DNA of 64,000 nt, taken from Deltaproteobacteria bacterium (GTDB taxonomy: Bacteria; Myxococcota_A; Polyangia; Nannocystales; Nannocystaceae). The first letter of the stretch is position 1, and each line of letters opens with the position of its first letter. Shown here in pieces: positions 11,980 through 21,176 of this stretch. Below the pieces are notes generated by a model that was not told the origin of the DNA, did not search any database, and saw nothing but the letters and a program-made list of their open reading frames with translations. The stretch covers positions 3,394,187 through 3,458,186 of the forward strand of contig JADJEE010000001.1 in assembly GCA_016709225.1 (NCBI GenBank). Reading direction: 5' to 3'. A program made the position numbers and the translations under genes.

Positions 11980-12147
11980 CTAGTACCTCGACACAGCGAT
12001 AGTGATGGGTCAGAACGCCGTCATGGCCGCGACTCCGCAAGGCGCCGTGCCGCCGGAATACCGGGCGTATTTCAAGGTGCGGCAACGCAGCGAGGCGCGG
12101 TCAGGGCGGTGTTATGGCCCGTCACAATCCCTGTGTCGAGGTACTAG
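11980..12147. mobile_element. MITE-like element with long terminal inverted repeats
   Basis: A 168-bp non-coding element bounded by perfect 17-bp inverted ends (CTAGTACCTCGACACAG at 11980-11996 and its complement at 12131-12147). The match continues imperfectly to about 41 bp on each side (11980-12020 against 12107-12147). The outermost bases are CTAG on both sides, which is palindromic and could be a 4-bp target duplication of the CTAG/YTAR type known for IS5-family elements. No intact transposase is present, as expected for a MITE mobilised in trans. The family link is an inference from the end sequence only. Confidence 0.7.
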
Positions 12148-12246
12148 CCCTCGCAGCCGCGGCCGCCCACACGCTCGTGGGCTGGCTCGGCGCAGGCGCG
12201 AAGCGGTCGTGATCGAAGCGGGGTGCGCGGCGTCTACCCTCACGCC

Positions 12247-12891
12247 ATGAAGCGAAGCTCCTCCCGCAGCTGGTGGTCGGCGGTATTCGTGCTCGCGCTG
12301 TCGGCGTGCGACAGCCCGCAGGACGCCGCGCCCGCGCACACGGCCACCGCCGCGCCTGCGACGGTGTACGAGCCCAAGCTCGACGCCGAGCGCATCCCAC
12401 CGGTACTGCAGGGGCAAGTACCGGGCCTCGCGACGCAGGCCGAGGTCACCGCGAAGTTCGCCATCGGACCGGTCGATGCCGACACCACCCTCGGCGGCAC
12501 CGCGAAGGTGCGGTTCGACGATGCACCGGCCGTCCGCGTCGCGCTGGCGGCCAAGGGCGACGTGGTCTCGGGCGAGGCGTGGTTCGTGCCCGACGCGGCC
12601 GGCACCGCGAGGCTGCGGCGCATCGAGGTGGTCTCGAAGCTCGCCGACACTTGCGCGTGGATCCGCACACACCTCGGCGAGCTGCCGGGCATCACCGATC
12701 GCCCCGGCTCCAATCGCCGCTTCCACGCCGACGACAGCGGCCTCGAGTACACCGCGGGCAGCCCCGACGGCACGCAGCCCGTCGATCTCGAGTGCCATAC
12801 GACCACGCGCGATGGCGTCGCCGCGACGACCTTGGTGATCTCGATCGTCTCGCCGTCGGGCACCTCGATGCTGGTGCAGCCCAGCGGCTGA
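12247..12891 (+). CDS. Hypothetical lipoprotein
   Basis: Function not recognised. The 214-aa product starts with a Lys/Arg-rich n-region and hydrophobic helix ending in the lipobox LSAC (Cys about residue 23), followed by an Asp/Ala/Thr-rich linker. The mature part is a small alpha/beta domain with two cysteines (TCAW and LECHTTT) that could pair. The start at ATG 12247 sits directly before the signal peptide. It follows the MITE-like element by 99 bp and is convergent with the next gene, with only 13 bp between the stops. Confidence 0.6.
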   Translation: MKRSSSRSWWSAVFVLALSACDSPQDAAPAHTATAAPATVYEPKLDAERIPPVLQGQVPGLATQAEVTAKFAIGPVDADTTLGGTAKVRFDDAPAVRVALAAKGDVVSGEAWFVPDAAGTARLRRIEVVSKLADTCAWIRTHLGELPGITDRPGSNRRFHADDSGLEYTAGSPDGTQPVDLECHTTTRDGVAATTLVISIVSPSGTSMLVQPSG

Positions 12892-12904
12892 CGGCCCCGC
12901 GAGC

Positions 12905-14167
12905 TCACGGCTCGTGGGTCGCGGCGACGGCCCACGGCGACAGGCGCAGTCGCGCGCCGTCGATGATCGCCTCGCCGTACACCCAAGCTCCGCCGGGGGG
13001 CGGCGTGAGTTCGACGGTGATCGTGTCGGCGGTACCGTTCACGAGCACGTCCCAGTGACCGTCGGCGTCGACGAGTTCGACGTGGTGCACGCTCGCGCGG
13101 GTCTGTGCGCGCCCGGCCGCGACGAACTGGACCTCGCTCGGCCCGTCGACGATCCGCAGCTGTCGCGAGCTGCAGCGTCGAGCATGCAGCAGCGCTGCGC
13201 CCAGGCCGTGCTCGCCCAGCGCGGTCGCGACCCCGCGGTAGGCATCGAGATAGGCGTCGTAGCGGGTGAAGCCCGGCCGTCGCCAGCCCGAGTACACCAG
13301 CACGCCGTCGGCACCCGCGACCAGCCCCGCGAGCACGTCGTGGCGGACCCACGCCGCGATGTCGTCATCGGTCGCGCCCGCGGGATCCTCGAACATCTCG
13401 GGCAGCAGCCACTGCCGTTGGCCGTGCGCGCTCGCGTCGGCGAGCTGCTCGACGCTCCACTCGACCCACGCACGGGCCTCGCGATGCCCGGCGTAGTTGA
13501 CGTAGGTGCCCTTGGCCGCGATGTCGAGCCAGCGCACCACGGGCGCCAGCTGCTGCGCGTCGCGATCGTTGGCCTGGTACGACAGCACTGGCCGCCGCTG
13601 TGGATCGCGCGCGTGGATCGTCGCCGCCGCGACCCGCAGGTACGCCATCTCGGCAGGCTCCCAATACCGCAGCTCCTCGGGGCCGAGGTACCACGCGACG
13701 ATGGCAGGATGATCGACGACGGCATCGACCATGGCGCCGACCTCGGCGCGGGTCTGCGCCTCGTCCCACGCGATCGTGTGGGCACGCTGCCAGCTCTCGT
13801 GGGGATAGCCCAGCGGATAGACCACGCCGAGCCCCTCGGTGTGGGCCGCGTCGAGCAGCGCGCGATCGGGCGGCGGCACATACCACGGACCCACCATCGT
13901 GAAGCCCGCCGCACGCAGCGCGTGGAACTCGGTCGGCGCGGCCGAGAACAACCCGAACGGCACCGCGGTCGCGACCGCGGCGGGGCGCGGGCCGGCATCG
14001 CAGCGCGGCAGCATGGCCGCGCGCGAGGTGACCGGCGACGCGACCGCGTGCGGCCGCGGATCCGCGAGGCCACACGCGCCCATCAGCACGGGGAGCCACC
14101 ACGATCCCGCGGCCACCCGGGCCCTCGGCTCAGCGCACACGATCGGCGAACACCCGACGCGTTGCAT
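12905..14167 (-). CDS. Glycoside-hydrolase-like TIM-barrel lipoprotein
   Basis: A 420-aa predicted lipoprotein (hydrophobic segment ending LMGACG, lipobox Cys about residue 32) with a (beta/alpha)8-barrel pattern: GLFSAAPTEFHALRAAGFTM, VYPLGYPHESW, VAWYLGPEELRYWEPAEM, VLSYQAND, KGTYVNYAG, WLLPEMFEDP and GVLVYSGWRR. The Glu residues in GPEELRYWEP and LPEMFEDP sit where acid/base and nucleophile residues fall in GH42/GH5-like barrels. A C-terminal beta domain follows (WDVLVNGTADTITVEL). The substrate is unknown; export to the envelope fits a polysaccharide-active enzyme. ATG 14167 was chosen for the signal peptide. Confidence 0.6.
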   Translation of the reverse strand: MQRVGCSPIVCAEPRARVAAGSWWLPVLMGACGLADPRPHAVASPVTSRAAMLPRCDAGPRPAAVATAVPFGLFSAAPTEFHALRAAGFTMVGPWYVPPPDRALLDAAHTEGLGVVYPLGYPHESWQRAHTIAWDEAQTRAEVGAMVDAVVDHPAIVAWYLGPEELRYWEPAEMAYLRVAAATIHARDPQRRPVLSYQANDRDAQQLAPVVRWLDIAAKGTYVNYAGHREARAWVEWSVEQLADASAHGQRQWLLPEMFEDPAGATDDDIAAWVRHDVLAGLVAGADGVLVYSGWRRPGFTRYDAYLDAYRGVATALGEHGLGAALLHARRCSSRQLRIVDGPSEVQFVAAGRAQTRASVHHVELVDADGHWDVLVNGTADTITVELTPPPGGAWVYGEAIIDGARLRLSPWAVAATHEP

Positions 14168-14335
14168 GCGGTGACCGGTCGACCCGCGCCAGCGCCCGTC
14201 GAAACCCAGCTGGTCCCGTGATGGGCCACCCACCCGTGACGCCGGTGTCGTCGCAGGCCCTCCCCGGTCGCGCGAGAATCCAACGCGAACCCCTGGCCGC
14301 GGCCCGGCAGCGGCCGTACGTGGCTGGTGGTCCTG

Positions 14336-16858
14336 ATGCGCCACGGAAACGACAACGATCGCCCGAGTTCCTCGAACGTGCGCCGCCTGACGCGGCTCGA
14401 TCGCGAGGATGTGCGCGCCGCCGAGCCCACCTCACCGACGGCGCCGCCGGTGGCGTCGATGCTCTCGGCGTGGTGGATGCTGCTGCGCCAGCGCTGGTGG
14501 CTCGCGCTCGCGGTGATGATCCTGGTCGCGACGCCGATCGGGCTCTACGCCGCATTCGCGGTGCCGACCTACACCGCGCAGGGCGTGCTGCAGGTCTCCG
14601 CGACCCAGGGTGGCATCGACCCGATGCTCGAGCTGGTCGGCGGTGGCGGGGCCGCCGAGGTCGAGACCGAGGTCGAGATCATTCGTCGACGCGAGTTCGT
14701 GCTCGGTGTCTTCAAGGACCTGCGTCTGCAGCTGGTCGATCCCCACCAGCCCGGCAAGGTCACCACCGATCCCCACGTCAGCCTCGGCGGGCGCACGCCG
14801 ACCAGCGAGAAGCTCGCGGCCGTGCGGCAGGCGGTGCGGGTCGCCGAGGTCTCGGCCCACGCGTTCGAATCGGTCGAGCTCACCTTGAGCATGCTCGACG
14901 ACGATCACATCGCGCTCGACATCGGCCCCGATGACGCCCGCACGCACCACGAGTTCGCCCTGGGCGAGACCTTCGACGACGCCGGCATCACGCTGGCCTT
15001 CGACGCCGCGCCGCTGACCGCCGGCGACGCGATCGATCTGCGCCTGGTGCCCGACGGCGAGCTCGCCGACAAGCTGATGCCAGACCTCGTGGTCGCCGCG
15101 ATCGGTGATCGGCGCCAGTTGACCAACCTGGTCTCGATCTCGTTCTCGCACCCCGATCGCGACATCGCGCAGGCAGTGGTCGACGCGATCATGGCCCGCT
15201 ACGTCGCGCAGAGCCTCAGCTGGCAGGCCGAGGGCGCCGCGAAGGCGGCGGAGTTCATCCATCAGCGGCTGCAGGAGGCCGAGCAAGAGCTGCGTGCCGA
15301 CGAGGAGCAGCTGCGCAGCTTCGCCGAGCGCGAGAAGGCCGTGCAGCTCGATACCCAGGCTCGGGTCACTATCGAGAACGCCGCCGCCCTCGAGGCCGAG
15401 CAATGCCAAGCCGAGCTGCAGGAGACCGTGCTGGGCAGCGTCATCTCGGGCCTCAAGTCCCGTGACCGCCACGGCGAGGGCGCGCATTTTACCGCGAACT
15501 TCTTCGACGACCCGGTGCTCGGGGCTGCGATCACCTCGCTGACCGAGGGCGAGACCAAGCACGCAGTGCTCCGCGCGACGCTGACCGCCGACCACCCAGA
15601 GGTCCGCGAGCTGGGCGCCCAGCTCGAGCTGCAGCGCAAGGAGGTCGGCCGACTGCTGCGCAGCGCCAAGCAGAACCTCGGCGCGCGCAAGCGGGAGATT
15701 GCGCGGCAGCTGGAGACCGCCAGCGCGAGCCTGGCCGCCTACCCCGACAAGGACCTGCAGATGGCCCGACTCATGCGCGACGTCGAGGTCAGCCAGAAGC
15801 TCTACACGTTCTTGCTCGAGCGTCACCGCGAGGCCGAGATCGTCGAGGCCTCGACGACCGTCGACAAGCGCGTGGTCGACCCCGCCTCGCTGCCCCATCG
15901 CATCGCGACGCCCAAGCGCGGTCGCCTTGCTGCGACCGGGCTGGTGAGCGCGCTGGCGGCCGCATTCGCGGCGGTGTGGCTGGCGAACGCGATGCAGCGA
16001 CGCCTGCACACCGTCGAGGCGGTCAAGCGCGAGTTCCCGGTCGCGGTGTACGGCAGCGTGCCGGAGCTGGGACGCGGCGACAACGAGACCAAGGCCGAGG
16101 CCAAGCGCAACGGCGGCTCGGTGCGGGCGCGACTCGACCTCGACAACGTGTGGTCCCAGGCGCACGGCGTGGCGGCCGAGGCCTTCCGCGCGCTGTGTGT
16201 GAGCGTGACGCTGGCCCCGGGCGCGCCGGGCCGCGGCCGCGTGGTGCAGATCACCTCGAGCCAGCCCGGCGAGGGCAAGAGCACCGTCATCGCCAACCTC
16301 GCGGTCGCGCTGCGCAAGTCGGGCGCGAGGGTGCTGGTGGTCGACCTCGACCTGCGCAAGCCGGTGCAGCACCGCCAGTGGAAGCAGCTGCGCGCGCCGG
16401 GCTACAGCGACCTCGTCGCCGCCGCCGGTGGCGACGACGCCGGTCGCAAGCTCGTGCACACGACGACCCCGTGGGAGGTCGATGTGCTGTGCGCGGGCTC
16501 GAAGCTACCCGACACGCTGTCGTCGCTGATGACGCCGCTGCTCGACGGCTTGCTCGCGCAGTGGGCCGCGCAGTACGACTACGTCCTGCTCGACAGCCCG
16601 CCGGCGTTCGTGCCCGACACCACCGTGGTCGCGAAGCACGTCGACCTGCTGCTCATGGTCGTACGTCCCGGTGTGGTCGAGCGCGCAAGCCTGCGCCAGG
16701 CCGTCGCGGCGCTGGAGCGCGTACAGGTGAACCGCGGCCTCGTGCTCAACGGCGTCACCCGTCGTCACTCCGAGGACTACTACGGCTCCAGCTACTACAG
16801 CTACGGGAACGTGTATGGCGAAGGCAGCGACGACGACCGCCGTGCCGTCGCGTCCTGA
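14336..16858 (+). CDS. Wzc-like polysaccharide co-polymerase/BY-kinase
   Basis: Inner-membrane tyrosine autokinase controlling exopolysaccharide chain length and export. Residues of about 40-250 form a Wzz domain with a first transmembrane helix (WWLALAVMILVATPIGLYAA); a long coiled coil follows (about 300-480), then a second helix (LAATGLVSALAAAFAAVWLA). The cytoplasmic C-terminus is a BY-kinase: Walker A SSQPGEGKST, A-prime VLVVDLDLRKP and Walker B VLLDSPP. It ends in a tyrosine cluster (DYYGSSYYSYGNVY), the usual autophosphorylation site. At 840 aa it is the fused proteobacterial type. The last 44 bp overlap the flippase gene. ATG 14336 was preferred over GTG 14327. Confidence 0.9.
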   Translation: MRHGNDNDRPSSSNVRRLTRLDREDVRAAEPTSPTAPPVASMLSAWWMLLRQRWWLALAVMILVATPIGLYAAFAVPTYTAQGVLQVSATQGGIDPMLELVGGGGAAEVETEVEIIRRREFVLGVFKDLRLQLVDPHQPGKVTTDPHVSLGGRTPTSEKLAAVRQAVRVAEVSAHAFESVELTLSMLDDDHIALDIGPDDARTHHEFALGETFDDAGITLAFDAAPLTAGDAIDLRLVPDGELADKLMPDLVVAAIGDRRQLTNLVSISFSHPDRDIAQAVVDAIMARYVAQSLSWQAEGAAKAAEFIHQRLQEAEQELRADEEQLRSFAEREKAVQLDTQARVTIENAAALEAEQCQAELQETVLGSVISGLKSRDRHGEGAHFTANFFDDPVLGAAITSLTEGETKHAVLRATLTADHPEVRELGAQLELQRKEVGRLLRSAKQNLGARKREIARQLETASASLAAYPDKDLQMARLMRDVEVSQKLYTFLLERHREAEIVEASTTVDKRVVDPASLPHRIATPKRGRLAATGLVSALAAAFAAVWLANAMQRRLHTVEAVKREFPVAVYGSVPELGRGDNETKAEAKRNGGSVRARLDLDNVWSQAHGVAAEAFRALCVSVTLAPGAPGRGRVVQITSSQPGEGKSTVIANLAVALRKSGARVLVVDLDLRKPVQHRQWKQLRAPGYSDLVAAAGGDDAGRKLVHTTTPWEVDVLCAGSKLPDTLSSLMTPLLDGLLAQWAAQYDYVLLDSPPAFVPDTTVVAKHVDLLLMVVRPGVVERASLRQAVAALERVQVNRGLVLNGVTRRHSEDYYGSSYYSYGNVYGEGSDDDRRAVAS

Positions 16859-18077
16859 GCACGAGCCCGGCCGCGCCCGCCAGACTGGCTGGGCGCTGCT
16901 GGGGCGCGTGGCCTACGGCGCGTGTCAGCTGGGCCTCCTGGTCGCGATCACGCGGCTGGGTGGTCGCGCCGACATCGGTGACTTCTCGCTCGCGCTGGCG
17001 GTCACAGCCCCGCCGATGGTGTTCGCCAACCTGCAGCTGCGGGCGCTCTACGCCACCGACGTCGACGCTCGCTTCAGCTGGCGCAGCTACGCCATCGTGC
17101 GCGTGGTCGCCACCGCCTTCGCGCTGGTGGCCTGCGTGGCGCTGGCTGCCGCCCATCACGGCCAGGCCCGCTGGGCGATCGCGTGGCTGGCGGTCGCCAA
17201 GGCGGCCGAGACGCTGTCGGATCTCCAGCACGGGGTCTTCCAGCGGCGCGGTCGCATGGAGTGCTTCGGGCAGTCGATGACACTGCGCGGCGTCGGCAGC
17301 ATCGCCGCGGTGGCGATCACGCTGGCGGTGGGCGCGGGCCTCTCGTGGGCGATGGCCGCGATGGCGCTGACGTGGATCGCCGCGCTCGCGCTGTTCGACT
17401 GGCCTCGCGCGCGCGCGCTCCGGGTGCCGGGTACCCGCGGCGACGCGACGGTGCGACTGCTGCTGCAGGGCCTGCCGCTCGGCACCGTGTTCCTGCTCGA
17501 CTCGCTGCACCAGAACCTGCCGCGCTACTTCGTCGAGGCCACGCTCGGCACCGCATCGCTGGGCTTGTTTGCGCCGATGGCCTACATGGTCACGATCGGC
17601 AGCGCGTTTGCGTTCGCGATCGCGGCCCCCCAGGCCCCGCGCCTGGCCGAGCTCGCGCGACGCGGTCAGGCCCGCGAGCTGCTCGCCCGCACCCGCCGCA
17701 TGTCGCTGCGAACCGGCGCGCTGGGCCTGGTCGGGGTCGCGCTGGCGTGGTCGTTGGGCGCGCCGGTGCTTGGCGTGGTGTTCGGCCCCGCTTGGGCGGC
17801 CGAGGCCCACACCCTGGTGGTGGTCGCGATCGCCGGCACCCTGCACTTCGCGATGGTGCCAGTGATGCTGGCGCTCACCGCCGCCCGTGCACTCGCGATC
17901 CAGCTGACGTGCTACCTCGCGGCGATCGTCGGCTGCGCGCTCGCGTGCGCGGCGTGGCTACCGACCGGAGGCATCGCAGCGGCAGCCAGCGCCAGCGCGA
18001 TCGGCATGGCGTGCGGCCTCGTGACCGCCACGCTGGCGCTGCGTCGACGTGCGGCTGCGATGGAGGCCACCGCATGA
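16815..18077 (+). CDS. Polysaccharide flippase (Wzx-like)
   Basis: Integral membrane protein of the MATE/MVF superfamily that would move lipid-linked oligosaccharide across the inner membrane. The 420-aa product is almost wholly hydrophobic, with about 12 helices separated by short Arg-rich loops, and starts with the family-typical pattern GWALLGRVAYGACQLGLLVAITRLGG. The start ATG 16815 lies inside the end of the BY-kinase gene, overlapping it by 44 bp, and its stop overlaps the start of the next gene (ATGA), so the genes are tightly coupled. Families of flippases diverge strongly; substrate cannot be read from sequence. Confidence 0.8.
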   Translation: MAKAATTTAVPSRPEHEPGRARQTGWALLGRVAYGACQLGLLVAITRLGGRADIGDFSLALAVTAPPMVFANLQLRALYATDVDARFSWRSYAIVRVVATAFALVACVALAAAHHGQARWAIAWLAVAKAAETLSDLQHGVFQRRGRMECFGQSMTLRGVGSIAAVAITLAVGAGLSWAMAAMALTWIAALALFDWPRARALRVPGTRGDATVRLLLQGLPLGTVFLLDSLHQNLPRYFVEATLGTASLGLFAPMAYMVTIGSAFAFAIAAPQAPRLAELARRGQARELLARTRRMSLRTGALGLVGVALAWSLGAPVLGVVFGPAWAAEAHTLVVVAIAGTLHFAMVPVMLALTAARALAIQLTCYLAAIVGCALACAAWLPTGGIAAAASASAIGMACGLVTATLALRRRAAAMEATA

Positions 18078-19228
18078 ACGGCCTGCGCGTCGCCCCCACC
18101 GCCGGGGCCCTGCTCGCGGGCTTGCTGGTCGCTGGTCGCTGGAGCTTCGCGCGCCTCGCCAACGAGCAGAGCAGCATGACCTTCGAGCCGCGGCTGTGGC
18201 TGGTGGCGCTGCTGCTCGCGCTGGCATTCGCGCCCGCGGCCGGACCGCTGCGCCCACTCACGCTGCGGGCACGCGCGGCGTGGGCGGGCTGGGCTGCGTT
18301 CTACGTCTACTTCACCATCTCGGTGGCGTGGGCGCCCGACCTGACGATGGCGCTCGACAAGGCCGCCGAGCTCGGCCTCGTCGCTGCTGCTGCCATGAGC
18401 CTGGTGCGGCTGTCGCGAAACAGCGACGTCGACGAGATCGCCGACGCGATGTGGCGCACGCTGGCCATCGTCTACGCGCTGTTTGCCGTGATGGCGCTGT
18501 CGAACTCCGACGCCGACTCGCGCCTGGCGGTGCTGGGTGGCGGCCCGAACGTGTTCGGCCGCAACATGGCGATCCTCGGGCTCATCTGCGTCGACGCGAT
18601 CCTGCGGGGACGCGCCCGCGCGTTGGCGATCGTGGGCGTGTCGGTGGCCGGCATGCTCGTGCTGCTATCGGGCTCGCGCGGCGCGATGCTGGCGATCACC
18701 AGCGGCAGCCTGCTGCTGCTGTGGACCCACCGGCTCAAGCCCACACGCATCGTGCAGGCGGCGCTGGTGCTGCTGGTCGCGGCGGTGATCGCTGCCACCT
18801 TCACCGACGTTGGCCGCGCGGCGGTCGAGATGTTCCGCGAGCGGGTCGTACGACTGACGCTCGAGGAGGAGCACGACAGCGGGCGCTCGCAGATCTACGA
18901 CGACGCGATCGCGCTGGGCTGGCGCGGGCCGATTTATGGCGACGGCCTGGCCGGGTTCCCGGCGCGCGGCTACTTCGTGTATCCCCACAACATCGTGCTC
19001 GAGGCCTGGGCCGAGGGCGGTGCGATCGGTGTGCTGCTGCTGCTGCTGGCGCTGCGCGGCCCCGCGGCGCTGGTGCTGCGGCGCCCACTCGGCGCGCCGC
19101 CGCTCGAGCTGTCGGCCTTCGTCGCGCTGCTGCTGGGCGCGCAGTTCTCGGGCGACTTCTTCGACTCCCGCGCGATGATCTTGCTGGGCCTGCTGGCGGT
19201 GCTCCGATTCGAACGCCCACGCCGCTGA
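18074..19228 (+). CDS. O-antigen ligase/polymerase family protein (Wzy/WaaL-like)
   Basis: Multi-pass membrane protein of 384 aa with about 10-12 helices. The large periplasmic loop carries the family motif YPHNIVLEAWAEGG and conserved Arg/Gly stretches such as LLSGSRGAML and GPIYGDGLAGFP. It would polymerise or ligate undecaprenyl-linked glycan repeats in the periplasm, together with the Wzx-like flippase and Wzc-like kinase encoded just upstream. The start codon overlaps the flippase stop (ATGA). Polymerase and ligase cannot be separated from sequence alone; operon context favours the polymerase role. Confidence 0.8.
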   Translation: MNGLRVAPTAGALLAGLLVAGRWSFARLANEQSSMTFEPRLWLVALLLALAFAPAAGPLRPLTLRARAAWAGWAAFYVYFTISVAWAPDLTMALDKAAELGLVAAAAMSLVRLSRNSDVDEIADAMWRTLAIVYALFAVMALSNSDADSRLAVLGGGPNVFGRNMAILGLICVDAILRGRARALAIVGVSVAGMLVLLSGSRGAMLAITSGSLLLLWTHRLKPTRIVQAALVLLVAAVIAATFTDVGRAAVEMFRERVVRLTLEEEHDSGRSQIYDDAIALGWRGPIYGDGLAGFPARGYFVYPHNIVLEAWAEGGAIGVLLLLLALRGPAALVLRRPLGAPPLELSAFVALLLGAQFSGDFFDSRAMILLGLLAVLRFERPRR

Positions 19229-19300
19229 TGGGCGCCGCGCACCGCCCTCCGGGCACAAAAGCGGCACCGAACGCTGGCGCGACGCCCCGCACCGCGCCAC

Positions 19301-20530
19301 ATGGAATCCGTGCCGCCCGACGCTTTCGCCCCCGCGACCCCGCAGGTCTCGCTCGAGCCGCCGCCCCGCACCGCGCCCGGCTGGCCAGTCTTCGAACCCG
19401 ACGAGATCGCAGCGGCCTCGGCGGTGCTCGCGAGCGGCAAGGTCAACTACTGGACCGGCGGCGAGGGCAAGCGCTTCGAGCAGGAGTTCGCGGCGTGGCA
19501 CGGCGTGCCCCATGCGCTCGCGATCGCCAACGGCACGCTCGCGCTCGAGCTGGCGCTCTTGGCCCTCGACGTCGGGCCCGGCGACGACGTCATCGTGCCC
19601 GCGCGGACCTTCATCGCCAGCGCGAGCGCAGCGGTCGCTCGCGGCGCGCGGGTGGTCTGCGCCGACGTCGATCGCGACAGCGGGGTGATCACACCGGCGA
19701 CCGTCGCCGCCGCGATGACCCCGGCGACGCGCGCGATCGTGGCGGTGCACCTGGCGGGCTGGCCGGTCGACATCGACGCGATCCGTGCCGCGGTCGCGGG
19801 GCGCAACATCGCGATCATCGAGGACTGCGCGCAGTCCCACGGCGCCAGCCTGCGCGGACGCAAGACCGGCGCGATGGGTGACATCGCGGCCTTCTCGTTC
19901 TGCCAGGACAAGATCATGACCACCGCCGGTGAGGGCGGCATGGTCACCACCGCCGATCATGGGCTGTGGTCGCGCATGTGGAGCTACAAGGACCACGGCA
20001 AGGACTGGGACGCGGTGCACCGCACCGATCACCCGCCGGGATTCCGCTGGTTGCACGCCAGCTTCGGCAGCAACTACCGCATGACCGAGCTGCAGTGCGC
20101 GATCGGCCGGCTGCAGCTGGGCAAGCTGGCGTCGTGGGTCGCGAGGCGCCAACGCTCGGCCGCGATCCTCCGCGAGCAGTTGGCCGGCATCGCCGGCGTG
20201 CGCGTGCCGTGGCCGTCCGACGAGATCGAGCACGCGCACTACCGCTTCTACGCCTACGTGGTGCCCGAGCGCCTGCGCGAGGGCTGGAGTCGCGATCGCA
20301 TCGCGGCCACGGCGACCGCGGCCGGGGTCGCGTGCATGCAGGGCAGCTGCGGCGAGATCTACCGCGAGCAGGCGTTCCCCGCGGCGTGGCGGCCCGATGC
20401 ACCGTTGCCGGTCGCCGCCGAGCTGGGCCGCACCAGCCTCGCGATGCTGGTGCACCCGACCCTCGACGACGACGACGTCCACCATGCCGGCCGCACGCTG
20501 GCGGAGATCCTGCGGGCCGCGACCCGCTGA
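19301..20530 (+). CDS. DegT/DnrJ/EryC1-type sugar aminotransferase
   Basis: PLP-dependent aminotransferase that aminates a nucleotide-linked keto sugar, as PglE does in bacillosamine synthesis. In the 409-aa product the PLP Lys is K204 (FSFCQDKIMTTAGEGG), preceded by the cofactor-contacting Asp (D175, IIEDCAQSHGA); NGTLALELAL near residue 80 is the phosphate-binding loop. The next two genes encode a PglC-like transferase and a PglD-like acetyltransferase, giving a PglE-C-D style set, but the nucleotide-sugar dehydratase (PglF-like) is not in the window. The sugar made is therefore inferred, not shown. Confidence 0.88.
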   Translation: MESVPPDAFAPATPQVSLEPPPRTAPGWPVFEPDEIAAASAVLASGKVNYWTGGEGKRFEQEFAAWHGVPHALAIANGTLALELALLALDVGPGDDVIVPARTFIASASAAVARGARVVCADVDRDSGVITPATVAAAMTPATRAIVAVHLAGWPVDIDAIRAAVAGRNIAIIEDCAQSHGASLRGRKTGAMGDIAAFSFCQDKIMTTAGEGGMVTTADHGLWSRMWSYKDHGKDWDAVHRTDHPPGFRWLHASFGSNYRMTELQCAIGRLQLGKLASWVARRQRSAAILREQLAGIAGVRVPWPSDEIEHAHYRFYAYVVPERLREGWSRDRIAATATAAGVACMQGSCGEIYREQAFPAAWRPDAPLPVAAELGRTSLAMLVHPTLDDDDVHHAGRTLAEILRAATR

Positions 20531-20543
20531 CGGAGGCCTCGCG

Positions 20544-21176
20544 ATGCTCGGTTCGATCTATCGCAGGTTCGGCAAGCGGGCACTCGACGCAGGCGTCGCC
20601 GCGGCTGCGCTGGTCGCCACCGCGCCACTGCTCGCGGGCGTGGCCGCCGTGGTCCGCGTGGGCCTGGGCGCACCGGTGCTGTTCCGGCAGCGCCGACCGG
20701 GGCGGCACGGCAAGCCCTTCACGCTGGTGAAGTTCCGCAGCATGACCGACGCGCGCGGCCCCGACGGCCGGCTGCGCAGCGACGGCGAGCGGCTGACGGG
20801 ACTCGGTCGATGGCTGCGCGCCAGCAGCCTCGACGAGCTGCCCGAGCTGTGGAACGTGCTGGTGGGCGACATGAGCCTGGTCGGGCCCCGCCCGCTGCTG
20901 ATGCAGTACCTCGAGCGCTACGACGCCCGTCAGGCCCGTCGCCACGACGTGCGACCCGGCCTGACCGGGCTCGCGCAGGTACGCGGTCGCAATGCGATCG
21001 ACTGGCAGACCCGCTTCGACTACGACGTGCGCTACGTCGAGTCGCTGTCGCTGCGCGGCGACCTGAAGATCCTCGCCGAGACCGTGCGCCTGGTGCTGCG
21101 TCGCGATGGCATCAGCGCGGCGGGCGAGGCCACCTGCGCCGAGTTCACCGGCAACACGAAGGAGCGCGCAGCGTGA
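20544..21176 (+). CDS. Undecaprenyl-phosphate sugar-1-phosphate transferase (PglC-like)
   Basis: Monotopic phosphoglycosyl transferase that starts glycan assembly by moving a sugar phosphate from UDP-sugar to undecaprenyl phosphate at the inner membrane. The short 210-aa form with one N-terminal re-entrant helix (AGVAAAALVATAPLLAGVAAVV) matches PglC/EpsL types. Motifs: FRQRRPGRHGKPF, KFRSMTDARG, the catalytic pair in LDELPELWNV (Asp-Glu) and VGPRPLL, then RPGLTGLAQV. The start ATG 20544 follows the aminotransferase stop by 14 bp; the stop overlaps the start of the acetyltransferase gene. Confidence 0.9.
   Translation: MLGSIYRRFGKRALDAGVAAAALVATAPLLAGVAAVVRVGLGAPVLFRQRRPGRHGKPFTLVKFRSMTDARGPDGRLRSDGERLTGLGRWLRASSLDELPELWNVLVGDMSLVGPRPLLMQYLERYDARQARRHDVRPGLTGLAQVRGRNAIDWQTRFDYDVRYVESLSLRGDLKILAETVRLVLRRDGISAAGEATCAEFTGNTKERAA

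Noticed and set aside
14432..16459. Long antisense open frame opposite the BY-kinase gene
   Set aside because: High-GC codon bias opens the antisense frame; its translation has no recognisable domain, while the sense strand has all BY-kinase motifs.
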